DNA of 64,000 nt from Gemmatimonadaceae bacterium (GTDB lineage Bacteria > Gemmatimonadota > Gemmatimonadetes > Gemmatimonadales > Gemmatimonadaceae): assembly GCA_019752115.1 (NCBI GenBank), contig JAIEMN010000045.1, positions 124,001 through 188,000 on the forward strand. The letters are read 5' to 3'. Below, piece after piece: positions 56,705 through 64,000 of the stretch (positions are counted from its first letter, which is position 1; every line of letters begins with the position of its first letter). The notes beneath the pieces were generated by a model. That model did no database searches, had not been told where the DNA came from, and worked only from the letters and a program-made list of their open reading frames with translations. A program made the translations under genes and the position numbers.

Positions 56705-57164
56705 ACCCACGGCGCGCGTCGCGCGCGTCTGCGCGCTGCTCAATGCCGCCGAGGCGAACTATATGGTCGTCGGCGCGACGGCCATGCAGCTCTGGGGGAC
56801 ATCGCGAGCGACGCGCGATATCGATGTGCTCATCGAACCGACGTTCGAGAACGCCACGCGCGTGCTGGACGCGCTCGCCGCACTGCCCTTCGGCGTGGCA
56901 CGCGAGGTGGACGCCGAGTCCTTGCTCGCGCGCGGGGTCACGATGATCGGGGATACGCCGAACGTCGATGTCCTCACCCGCGCGTGGAACGTGCGCTGGG
57001 ACGACGCCAGTCGCGATATCGTGGTGTTCGACGTGGACGGCGTGCCGGTGCCGACGATCTCACTCCCGCTGCTGATCGCATCCAAGCAGACGGGGCGACC
57101 GCAGGATATGGCGGATGTGCTGGTGCTACTGGAGATCGTGCGGGCCCGAGGTGCCAGCAACTAG
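56697..57164 (+). CDS. Nucleotidyltransferase-fold protein, probable toxin partner of the RHH gene
   Basis: 155 aa, GTG at 56697. NTase features: YMVVGATAMQLWGTSRATRD, the DID pair in RDIDVLIEP and a third acidic residue in NVDVLTR, then IVVFDVDGVPVPTISLPLLI and a short helical end. The usual GG before the active site is replaced by GA. Its stop TAG (57162-57164) lies in CTAG (57161-57164), which also gives the stop of the convergent kinase. Confidence 0.77.
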   Translation: MSEPTARVARVCALLNAAEANYMVVGATAMQLWGTSRATRDIDVLIEPTFENATRVLDALAALPFGVAREVDAESLLARGVTMIGDTPNVDVLTRAWNVRWDDASRDIVVFDVDGVPVPTISLPLLIASKQTGRPQDMADVLVLLEIVRARGASN

Positions 57165-59425
57165 GTGGGCCGATCGAGCGGATTCACCGGGTAGCGGCCA
57201 TAGCCCGGCAGTCCCACCCGGCGAACGATTTCGTCGAACGCCGGGATGCGCTGCAGCGGTTCGAAGCCGGGCCAGCCAAGCATGTTCGCGAGCAACGTGG
57301 GTTCCTTTCTCGCGAGGGCCGTCTCGACCAGGCGCATCGCCTGCTCGGGGTCACCAATGGCCGCCGCCAACGCCGCCATGTTCGTGCACGGCATGAACTC
57401 CCGCCGCTCGCGCGCGAACATTTCGTTGAGGATATCCCGGGCGCCCTCATGGTCGCCGCTGCCGGCGCGTGCCAGCCCGAGCATGCACAACGCATTCGAC
57501 TGACGGCCGGAGACGAGCAGCGCGGCCTGACTCGCGTGGATGGCGGCGTCGTAGTCGCGCCGCGCCAGATGGGCGACCTGCCGCCCAAAGTGCGTCAGGA
57601 AGGCATTCGCATCGAGCGCGGCCGCTCGTTCGACCCATCGCAACGCCTCATCACCCTGTCGTGCGGTGCCCAGCAGGACCGCCACGGCGCCGGCGATGAT
57701 GGCTGATTGAGGGTCGCGCTCCACGATTGCGATCATCGCGGCGACCGCGCGGTCCCATTCGCCGTACATGTGCGCTCGAAGGAACTGCCAGTACCACATG
57801 CCACTCTGCAGGTAGTTCCGATCCAGCGCCATCGCCTGCTGAAACGCCTGCTCGGCCGCGTCAATCTTCCACTCGAACATGAGCGATGCCATCGCTTCGA
57901 TCGCGTGGGCTTCAGCGGCGCCGGGGGCGAGTCGCACAGCGTTGTTCACCGCTTCCCGGACGCGGCCACTGACCGCCGCGGGATCGACATTCCCCCAGTA
58001 TCCCTGAACGACGTACGCGTTGGCCAACGCCGCCCAGGCGAGACCGAAATCGGGATCGCGCGCAAGCGCGTACTCGAAGCACCGAATCGCTTCGTGCACC
58101 GCGCCACCGCGGCGCGCCAGCAATACCCGCCCCTTGAGGTAGGCGTCGTAGGCCTCCAAGTCGGTGGATCCGCGCTGCGCAATCGCCTCCGCCGGCCGCG
58201 CCAGCGTCACGTCCAGCTTTCCGGCGATCGCGCGCGCGATTTCGTCCTGCACCGCGAACACATCGGCCGCGTCGCGATCGTACCGCTCGCTCCACATCTG
58301 GTAGCCGCGCGACGCATCGGTCAGCTGTACGGCAATGCGCACGCGCGTGCCGGCTCGTCGCACCGATCCTTCCAACACGGTCCGTACCTTGAGCCGCGTG
58401 GCCGCCTCCTCGGCAGAGAAGCCCTTGCCCTTGAGGGCAAAGCTCGACGACCGCCCCGCCACCCGCAGCTCCCGATTCTGGGCCAGCGCGCCGAGGATTT
58501 CCTCGGTGATACCATCGGCAAAGAACTCGTTGTCGGGATCGGTACTGAGATTCGCGAATGGCAATACCGCGATCGACCGCTCTTCGGCCTGCGCCACGGC
58601 TTCATCCGGAGCCCGCAGCGCCTCGGCGAAGGCCGCACCGGTCTCGAAGCGATCGACCGACGTGCGCGCCAGCGCGCGCTGCACCGCACGGGCGACCGGC
58701 TTGGGAATCCCCTCTCGCAGCCCCGCGACGTCGGCCGGCGTCTGCACGAAACGCTTCGCGATCACCGCCTGCACCGTCGGCCCGGTGAACGGCGGTTCGC
58801 CCACCAGCATTTCGTACAGCACACAGCCCAGCGCGTAGAGATCGCTCCGGCCGTCCACCGGATCACCCACGGCCTGCTCGGGGCTCATGTAGGTCGGCGT
58901 GCCCAGGCTCGCGCCCGCCTGCGTCAGCGTCTCGCCTCCCAACTCGCCCACGGCGCGGCCGATGCCGAAATCGGCGACCAGTGCGTGCCCGTCCTGCAGC
59001 AGAATGTTCTCGGGCTTGATATCGCGGTGAATGACACCGTGCGCATGCGCGTGATGCAGCGCCTCCGCGACCTCGGTCGCCACGCGCACGGCTTCCGGCA
59101 CCGGCAGCACCGCCACCTCATCCAACCGATCGCGCAGCGAGCGGCCGCGTACGCGCGGCATCACGTAGTACAGCATGCCGTCGGCGTCGCCGGAATCGAA
59201 GAGCGGCAGGATATGCGGATGACTCAAGCGGGCGGCGAGCTGAATTTCGCGCAGAAAGCGCTCCGCCCCCACCGACTGCGCGATCTCCGGCCGCATGACC
59301 TTGATCGCCACCTCGCGTCCATGCCGCACGTCCTGCGCGAGATACACCGTGGCCATGCCCCCCGCGCCCAGTTCGCGCTGGAGGTCATACCGCCCAGCCA
59401 ACGCCGTGCGTAATGCCTCGATCAC
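57161..59425 (-). CDS. Ser/Thr protein kinase with TolB-like and TPR domains, no TM helix, coupled to PP2C
   Basis: 754 aa, GTG at 59425 (VIEALRTALAGRYDLQREL) overlapping the PP2C stop as GTGA. Kinase motifs: VAIKVMRPEIAQSVGAERF, HRDIKPENILL, DFGIGRAV, GTPTYMSPEQ, and KRFVQTPADV. COG5616 module from about residue 285 (SIAVLPFANLSTDPDNEFFA, VRTVLEGSVRRAGTRVRIAV), no hydrophobic helix, then TPR-like helices (FGLAWAALANAYVVQGYW, AMALDRNYLQSGMWYWQFLR). It is the only kinase here with a phosphatase directly in front. Confidence 0.93.
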   Translation of the reverse strand: MIEALRTALAGRYDLQRELGAGGMATVYLAQDVRHGREVAIKVMRPEIAQSVGAERFLREIQLAARLSHPHILPLFDSGDADGMLYYVMPRVRGRSLRDRLDEVAVLPVPEAVRVATEVAEALHHAHAHGVIHRDIKPENILLQDGHALVADFGIGRAVGELGGETLTQAGASLGTPTYMSPEQAVGDPVDGRSDLYALGCVLYEMLVGEPPFTGPTVQAVIAKRFVQTPADVAGLREGIPKPVARAVQRALARTSVDRFETGAAFAEALRAPDEAVAQAEERSIAVLPFANLSTDPDNEFFADGITEEILGALAQNRELRVAGRSSSFALKGKGFSAEEAATRLKVRTVLEGSVRRAGTRVRIAVQLTDASRGYQMWSERYDRDAADVFAVQDEIARAIAGKLDVTLARPAEAIAQRGSTDLEAYDAYLKGRVLLARRGGAVHEAIRCFEYALARDPDFGLAWAALANAYVVQGYWGNVDPAAVSGRVREAVNNAVRLAPGAAEAHAIEAMASLMFEWKIDAAEQAFQQAMALDRNYLQSGMWYWQFLRAHMYGEWDRAVAAMIAIVERDPQSAIIAGAVAVLLGTARQGDEALRWVERAAALDANAFLTHFGRQVAHLARRDYDAAIHASQAALLVSGRQSNALCMLGLARAGSGDHEGARDILNEMFARERREFMPCTNMAALAAAIGDPEQAMRLVETALARKEPTLLANMLGWPGFEPLQRIPAFDEIVRRVGLPGYGRYPVNPLDRPT

Positions 59426-60288
59426 GCGTCCCGCGGCGTGGACTTGCCCACGATGATGGTGATGTTGTCGCTGCCACCGCCGTCCAGCGCTTCCTGGAGC
59501 AGCTGCTCGGCGGCCTGCTTCGCGCTCGTCATCGTCGCGAGGATCTCGCCGATGCGCGCATCGGTGACGTGCTTGGTGAGGCCGTCCGAGCAGAGCAGGT
59601 GGCGGTTGTTCCAGTCGAACGCGTGCTTGGTCACCACCGGCATCGACTTGTCGGCGCCGATCGCGCTCGAGAGGACGTGGGCCAGCGGCGTGCGGGCGGC
59701 GTCGGCTTCGCTGAGCACGCCGCTTTCGACGAGATCCTGCGCCATCGTCTGGTCGCGCGTCATCTGCCGCAGCACGCCGTCGCGCCACACGTAATAGCGC
59801 GAATCGCCCACCTGCAGGAGGTAATACCACGGCCAGACGGCGAAATACATCGTGAGCGTGGTCGCCATGGTGCCGGCCACGCCGCGATCGTCGCGATGGG
59901 CCCGCACGGCCTCATGCGCGCGCTGCGCGGCCGCCTGAAGCAGTGCGGTGAATTCGCCCTGACCATCCGCCGAGCCGTAGTACGCGGTGAGGCTGCTTTC
60001 GACGTAGCGCATCGTGGCCTGCAGCGCGATGGCGCTCGCCTCGGCGCCGCCGACACCCCCGCCGACGCCATCGGCGATCATCGCCAGCAGCGCGAGCCGC
60101 TGCGGGTGGTCAGGCAGGCTCTCGCCATCATTGACGAGGTTGCTGCTGAGCACCTGCATGCGCTGATGGATGTTCGCGATCAGGAAGTGATCCTGATTTT
60201 CTCGTCGGACCTTTCCCGCGTGGGAGAGGCCACAGACGTCGATTTCGTCGTCACGCGGACGACGCGGTGGGTTCGGCAGCACGCTCAT
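59422..60288 (-). CDS. PP2C-family Ser/Thr phosphatase
   Basis: 288 aa, ATG at 60288 (MSVLPNPPRRPRDDEIDVCG). PP2C/PPM motifs with metal-binding aspartates: RRENQDHFLI, IADGVGGGVGG, VGDSRYYVWRDG, SDGLTKHVTD and GSDNITIIVG. Soluble, no signal. It is predicted to reverse phosphorylation by the coupled kinase or by others in the array. It is divergent from the universal stress protein gene with a 144-bp gap that shows no strong repeat. Confidence 0.93.
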   Translation of the reverse strand: MSVLPNPPRRPRDDEIDVCGLSHAGKVRRENQDHFLIANIHQRMQVLSSNLVNDGESLPDHPQRLALLAMIADGVGGGVGGAEASAIALQATMRYVESSLTAYYGSADGQGEFTALLQAAAQRAHEAVRAHRDDRGVAGTMATTLTMYFAVWPWYYLLQVGDSRYYVWRDGVLRQMTRDQTMAQDLVESGVLSEADAARTPLAHVLSSAIGADKSMPVVTKHAFDWNNRHLLCSDGLTKHVTDARIGEILATMTSAKQAAEQLLQEALDGGGSDNITIIVGKSTPRDA

Positions 60289-60432
60289 GGCACCATCTTC
60301 AAAGACAGGATGGCCCAAACTGCAGACGGATACGGCGGGGGGAAAGCCCTCCCCTACACGGTGTGCAGACTTTCCTGCTTTCGCCGCCCGTCCCATAGCG
60401 GCATCGTGCAGCTCCCCCCCAAGGAGGCGCAG

Positions 60433-61728
60433 ATGACCGCCACCACGACCCGCTCCGCGGAGTTCCTGAGTCGCTTCGACCCCGTCCTGACCCCGACCGG
60501 CCCGCTGCTCGTGGCCAGCGACGCGAGCCCGGCATCGGATGCCGCATTCCCGATGGCTCGCGCCCTCGCGCTGCACACCGGCGCGAGTGTGCAGGTCATC
60601 AGTGCGCTCCGTCCAAATGCGATGCCGACGTACGCCTTCGATGCCGTCCCCTATCCAGTGGTGCCCACGCCTGAGGTCCTCGAAGGGCGCGAGACGCTGG
60701 TGAAATCGCAGATGGCCCGCCTCGTGCCGGCGGCCGCGCCGTGGCCGGTGACGGTGCGCACCGGCGATCCGGTCCGTGAGATTCTCGACCTGGCCAAAGC
60801 GCATGACGCGCGACTCATCGTGGTCGGGCGCGGGCGGCACGGCCTGCTCGAGCGCGTGCTCGGCGGTGAATCGGTGCTGCGCCTGCTGCAGCTGGGCGAG
60901 ACGCCGGTGCTGGCGGTGGAGCGCACCCTCGAAGCGCTGCCCCGCCGCATCGTGATCGCCACCGACTTCAGCGTGTTCAGCATTTACGCCGCGCAGGTCG
61001 CGCTCGACCTCGTGGCGCCGGATGCCCACGTGGAGCTGGTGCACGTGGCGCCCACGCTCACCGACAGCGGGCCGGTGCTGCGCGATTTCGCTCGGGAGTA
61101 TCGCGAGCAGGCGGCGGCGAGCTTCGCGCAACTGATAGAACGACTCGCGCGGCCCGGGATGCAGTTCACCTCGCTGCTGCTCGACGGCAACGCGTCGACG
61201 CGGCTTGTGGACCATCTCACCGCCACCGAAGCCGACCTGATGGTCACGGCGACCCACGGCTATGGCTTCCTGCGCCGCATGGTGCTGGGCAGCGTGGCGG
61301 CGGAACTTGTCCGCAGCGCTCCCTGCTCACTCCTCTGCGTGCCGGGCAGTGCGCGCACGCTGGCCGCCGCGCGGGCTCAGGCCACCGCCCTCAACGACTG
61401 CACCCGCGTGCTCTCGATGGAGCGGCTCGACGCGGAACTGTTCGAGCTGAGTGTGCGCAACACCGGGCGCGGCTGCACGGTGGAGGTGAGCCAGCGGGCC
61501 ATCGGCATCAAGCCGCTCGGCCATCACCTCCCGCTGGTCGGGCTGTCGTTCGACGCGCAGTCCCGGGATCTCGCCCTGATGTTCGGCGCGTCCTCGCTCG
61601 AAGGCGCACACCTGTCGCACATCGTGCCGGGCGTGCTCACCGTGGAGCTGGTGACGGACGGACATGGGCGCGATCAGGTGCTCAAGATCGCGCATGAGGG
61701 GGGGATGACGTTGGTAATGCTGGAGTGA
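60433..61728 (+). CDS. Tandem universal stress protein with C-terminal DUF5335-like domain
   Basis: 431 aa, ATG at 60433 with a strong AGGAGG at 60422-60427. Two Usp domains: residues about 20-155 (LLVASDASPASDAAFPMARA, VVGRGRHGLLERVLGGES) and about 160-305 (IVIATDFSVFSIYAAQVALD, TATHGYGFLRRMVLGSVAAE with the G-2x-G-9x-G(S) ATP-binding pattern). The last ~110 residues (MERLDAELFELSVRNTGRGC, HHLPLVGLSFDAQSRDLALM) match my memory of DUF5335. Probably a soluble nucleotide-binding stress protein. Confidence 0.87.
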   Translation: MTATTTRSAEFLSRFDPVLTPTGPLLVASDASPASDAAFPMARALALHTGASVQVISALRPNAMPTYAFDAVPYPVVPTPEVLEGRETLVKSQMARLVPAAAPWPVTVRTGDPVREILDLAKAHDARLIVVGRGRHGLLERVLGGESVLRLLQLGETPVLAVERTLEALPRRIVIATDFSVFSIYAAQVALDLVAPDAHVELVHVAPTLTDSGPVLRDFAREYREQAAASFAQLIERLARPGMQFTSLLLDGNASTRLVDHLTATEADLMVTATHGYGFLRRMVLGSVAAELVRSAPCSLLCVPGSARTLAAARAQATALNDCTRVLSMERLDAELFELSVRNTGRGCTVEVSQRAIGIKPLGHHLPLVGLSFDAQSRDLALMFGASSLEGAHLSHIVPGVLTVELVTDGHGRDQVLKIAHEGGMTLVMLE

Positions 61729-61749
61729 TAGACCTAGTGGGCGGATAGC

Positions 61750-61853
61750 AACCCCTGAGAGCTCAGGCGGGAGGCATCAGGGGGGAGAGCTCAGGACTGC
61801 GGCAGTCCTGAGCTCTCCCCCCTGACGTTCTGCCCCCTGAACTCTCGGGGGTT
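61750..61853. terminator. Large nested palindrome between convergent genes
   Basis: Perfect 24-bp arms at 61777-61800 and 61802-61825 around one base, centred on ACTGC-G-GCAGT with GAGAGCTCAGG in each arm. Outside it, 61750-61767 and 61836-61853 match as inverted copies in 16 of 18 bases. It lies between the stops of the Usp (61728) and J-domain (61870) genes. It may be a bidirectional terminator or a decayed palindromic repeat element; no T-tract. Confidence 0.6.
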
Positions 61854-61869
61854 CCTCACCACGCACCAC

Positions 61870-62580
61870 TCACGCCGTGGTATAGACAAACCCACCTTTC
61901 GCCGCAAACCGCACCGTCACAAACGCCCCCTGCGCGACATAGATATTGCCGCTCCGTTCGCAGCGGATCACATCGACCACCGCGTCGAACGCGGCGGCGG
62001 TGAGACGGATGCGCGAGCGCGGGACGAGCGGCGCGCCGGAGAAGAAGCTCACGCCTTCGAGCGACAGATTGCGGAGGCGGATGTCGATCGCGTCGCCTTG
62101 CCACTGGAGCTTCATCGTGCCCCAGTCGGCGCGGGATACGCGCGGGAGCCGGCGGCGGTCGTCGCCCGACGGTCCGGCAGTGGGGGCCGCCGGGCGCACG
62201 CGGGTGAGGGGGACCTCACAGCGCAGGCAGGCGAGCTCGCTGACGGGATTGCCGCCGCCGCAGAAGGGGCAGGTGCGGACATTCGGCGCACTGGCCGGCG
62301 GCGTGTCCCGACGGGGCGGTGGCGGCGGCGCCGCCGAGCCGCGGGCTTCGGCGCCGGTGCGCGGCTTATGGCCGGCGCGGGCGCGCTTTTCATCGTACGC
62401 GGCGCGGCGGACGGGGTCGCCCAGCACGGCCCACGCTTCGTTCAGCAGGACGGCCTGATCATGGTCGCCCCCCTGATCGGGGTGATGCTTGACCATGAGC
62501 GCCCGATACGCCGCCCGCACGACCTCGGCGGGGGCATCCGGCTGCACATGCAGCACGCGGTAGTAATTCCGGCGGTTCAC
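61870..62580 (-). CDS. J-domain, zinc-ribbon and PilZ-like fusion protein
   Basis: 236 aa, ATG at 62580. J domain at residues 1-65 (NYYRVLHVQPDAPAEVVRAA, HPD at 33-35 in KHHPDQGG). After a Pro-rich linker comes a four-Cys zinc ribbon (CPFCGGG, CLRCEV). The last ~100 residues look like PilZ: RRRLPRVSRADWGTMKLQWQ, LRNLSLEGVSFFSGAPLV, ending in AAKGGFVYTTA. PilZ domains often bind c-di-GMP through RxxxR and D/NxSxxG motifs; here R-RRLPR and NLSLEG fit. A DnaK co-chaperone function tuned by c-di-GMP is possible but inferred. Confidence 0.82.
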   Translation of the reverse strand: MNRRNYYRVLHVQPDAPAEVVRAAYRALMVKHHPDQGGDHDQAVLLNEAWAVLGDPVRRAAYDEKRARAGHKPRTGAEARGSAAPPPPPRRDTPPASAPNVRTCPFCGGGNPVSELACLRCEVPLTRVRPAAPTAGPSGDDRRRLPRVSRADWGTMKLQWQGDAIDIRLRNLSLEGVSFFSGAPLVPRSRIRLTAAAFDAVVDVIRCERSGNIYVAQGAFVTVRFAAKGGFVYTTA

Positions 62581-62644
62581 GTGAGAATAGACGCGCCGGA
62601 CGGGACCAACGGCACGAAGCGGTCGCCGCTAGCCTGAACGGCCC

Positions 62645-62869
62645 TTAATCCAGCCGGGCGCGCTTGCTGCCGTGGAACGCCTGGGACCGGACGTTGGCCA
62701 TGATGCGCTCCATGTCCTCCTCATAGCGCGCCCGTTCCTCGGGCGACCAGAGCTCGACATTGGCGGCGGCCCGAATGGAGGCCAGCATCTCATCGACCAG
62801 CTCGCGGAGCCGCGGGTTATGGCGCCGCTCCGGCCCGGTGTGGGATTGGTGGGAGGGGGTGTGAGGCAT
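62645..62869 (-). CDS. Small hypothetical protein
   Basis: 74 aa from the ATG at 62869. Basic N-terminus (MPHTPSHQSHTGPERRHNPR) and then a helical body (LRELVDEMLASIRAAANVEL, WSPEERARYEEDMERIMANV). I do not recognise a family. Codon use and position support a real gene, and it is on the same strand as the J-domain gene 64 bp downstream. A longer frame to 62938 exists but is less likely. Confidence 0.6.
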   Translation of the reverse strand: MPHTPSHQSHTGPERRHNPRLRELVDEMLASIRAAANVELWSPEERARYEEDMERIMANVRSQAFHGSKRARLD

Positions 62870-62931
62870 GGTACAAAGTTGGCGGCTCGGCCCGCGGGGA
62901 CAACTGGCGGCGGCGGGCTCATCCGCAGGCA

Positions 62932-63013
62932 AACCCACAACCCAGAACCAAAAGCCCGAAACCCTTAACTGATCAGTTTTGGGTTTCGGGCTTTTGGTTC
63001 TGGGTTGTGGGTT
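62932..63013. repeat. 82-bp near-perfect palindrome
   Basis: Perfect 33-bp arms 62932-62964 and 62981-63013 built of AACCC/GAAACCC-type blocks, around a 16-base core (62965-62980) that itself contains the palindrome AACTGATCAGTT. Only the TT/TT flanks of the core do not pair. Base composition is unlike the surrounding genes. It is followed by a short direct repetition of GGGTTGTGGG. It lies between ccoS and the small gene at 62869. Confidence 0.8.
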
Positions 63014-63034
63014 GGGTTGTGGGTTTTTGGTGTC

Positions 63035-63178
63035 CTAGCGGTCGGAATCGTGCAGCATCCTCACCGCCGGCGTCTCCAGATCATCCATCTGGCCGCTCCG
63101 GGCGCTCCAGACGAACGCGGCGACGGCGCCGCCCACGATGAGCAGGGCGAGGGGGAGCACGATGAAGATCACGCTCAT
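63035..63178 (-). CDS. ccoS: CcoS, cbb3-type cytochrome oxidase assembly protein
   Basis: 47 aa, ATG at 63178 overlapping the ccoI stop as ATGA. The sequence MSVIFIVLPLALLIVGGAVA, AAFVWSARSGQMDDLETPAV, RMLHDSDR is the typical CcoS: one N-terminal transmembrane helix followed by QxDDLETP. CcoS is needed for insertion of the heme and copper cofactors into the cbb3 oxidase. Stop TAG at 63035-63037. Confidence 0.92.
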   Translation of the reverse strand: MSVIFIVLPLALLIVGGAVAAFVWSARSGQMDDLETPAVRMLHDSDR

Positions 63179-64000
63179 GCGGCACCTCCGGCGCGCGAGG
63201 TCGGGCGCGCAAACGTGTGGCCGTACCAGGAGCCGAGTACGACGGTGATGGAGCTGGTGGGCATCAGGATGGCGGCGATGAGCGGCGTGAGGACGCCGAA
63301 GACCGCCATGCCGGCCCCCAGGAGATTGTACGCGACCGAGAAGGCGATGTTGCGGCGGATGACGCGCATCGTACGCCGCGCGCCCTCGGTGAGCTCCACG
63401 AGCGCGGACAGTCCCGGGCGCGTGAGATAGATGTCGGCCGTGGCGAGGCAGGCTTCGGCGCCGCCGTGGACGCCGATGCCGACATGCGCCGCCGCGATGG
63501 CCGCGGCGTCATTCACGCCGTCGCCGACCATCACCACCGTCCCCTGCTGCTTCGCGCGCTCGATGAACGCGAGCTTGTCTTCGGGGGAAGCAGCACCGAT
63601 GGCGTCTTGCGCGGCAAACCCGAGCGCCCGACCCACCGATGCCACCACATCGGGAGTGTCCCCACTCAGCATCACGGTCCGCCACCCGCGTGCCCGCAAC
63701 TGCTGGAGCGACCTGGCGGCGTCTTCACGCACACGATCGCCCATCCCCGCTACTGCAACGAGCACGCCATCGACGCTGACATGCACCGGCGTCAGCGTCC
63801 GGTCCACCGCGTCGAGCGACGCGCCAATCAGGGGATCGACCTGGGATGTGCCGTCGGCCACAAAACGCGGAGAGCCGATGCGCACCACCCGCCCGTCGAT
63901 CTCCCCCTCAAGGCCACCCCCCGCCACGTGGCGCGACGCGGTCACCACCGGGACCGGTAGCCCCGCCCACGCGCGGCGGAAGCCATCGGCCAACGGATGC
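63175..64000 (-). CDS. ccoI: CcoI-like copper P-type ATPase, C-terminal part (N-terminus beyond window)
   Basis: The frame is open to the window edge. Visible: the ATP-binding and phosphatase parts (MLSGDTPDVVASVGRALGFA, the hinge VMVGDGVNDAAAIAAAHVGI, GIGVHGGAEACLATADIYLT) and the two last membrane helices (AFSVAYNLLGAGMAVFGVLT, PLIAAILMPTSSITVVLGSW). The CPC and DKTGT motifs lie outside. With ccoS overlapping its 3' end, it is the copper transporter that supplies the cbb3 oxidase. No other cco gene is visible. Confidence 0.9.
   Translation of the reverse strand, partial: HPLADGFRRAWAGLPVPVVTASRHVAGGGLEGEIDGRVVRIGSPRFVADGTSQVDPLIGASLDAVDRTLTPVHVSVDGVLVAVAGMGDRVREDAARSLQQLRARGWRTVMLSGDTPDVVASVGRALGFAAQDAIGAASPEDKLAFIERAKQQGTVVMVGDGVNDAAAIAAAHVGIGVHGGAEACLATADIYLTRPGLSALVELTEGARRTMRVIRRNIAFSVAYNLLGAGMAVFGVLTPLIAAILMPTSSITVVLGSWYGHTFARPTSRAGGAA

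Noticed and set aside
60289-60432. Possible regulatory RNA in the PP2C/Usp divergent region
   Set aside because: No conserved block or convincing long helix is visible; only the AGGAGG stands out.

Overview
The window is very GC-rich and gene-dense. It looks like a chromosomal segment of a Gemmatimonadota-type bacterium. That assignment is an inference from the many PknB-type kinases fused to beta-propeller or TPR sensors, the Uma2 nucleases, the leaderless-looking promoters and the codon use; no rRNA or other marker gene is present. Most genes lie on the minus strand.

The dominant content is an array of sixteen Ser/Thr protein kinase genes, all on the minus strand. Eight have the layout kinase - transmembrane helix - PD40/WD40-like propeller (starts at 2077, 4737, 7349, 13356, 18442, 38118, 51294 and 53974). 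Eight have the layout kinase - TolB-like (COG5616) domain - TPR (starts at 9721, 21899, 28545, 35420, 41880, 44305, 56256 and 59425); four of these (21899, 41880, 56256, 59425) show no transmembrane helix. Many neighbours overlap at ATGA or GTGA, so runs such as 9721 to the left edge and 56256-48592 look polycistronic. One kinase lies directly behind a PP2C phosphatase gene. The array also holds debris: a kinase split by an in-frame amber codon (17627), a 49-codon fusion of a kinase head to a kinase tail (19462-19611) and a plus-strand TPR tail (9762-9956).

Between the kinases are seven toxin-antitoxin-like pairs: VapBC at about 10.1-10.7 kb, 22.0-22.7 kb and 23.4-24.0 kb; Phd/PIN at 44.4-45.1 kb; RHH/PIN at 46.3-47.0 kb; and HTH or RHH plus nucleotidyltransferase at 18.5-19.4 kb and 56.4-57.2 kb. 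Several have palindromic or tandem-repeat operators next to, or overlapping, the start codon. There are four Uma2-family nuclease genes. Three of them follow a TPR kinase and share a near-identical intergenic element made of a three-arm hairpin and a promoter with two TGACGC-like boxes 11 bp apart.

Metabolic and envelope genes fill the rest: SGNH hydrolase, thioredoxin-reductase-like protein, M20 amidohydrolase, OmpH/Skp-like protein behind a probable yybP-ykoY (Mn2+) riboswitch, sulfatase, NTF2-like protein, NrfJ-like lipoprotein, aminotransferase and amidase. The right end (59.4-64 kb) carries PP2C, a double universal stress protein, a J-domain/PilZ fusion, two large palindromes, and ccoS with the 3' part of ccoI, which together mark a cbb3-oxidase assembly locus.
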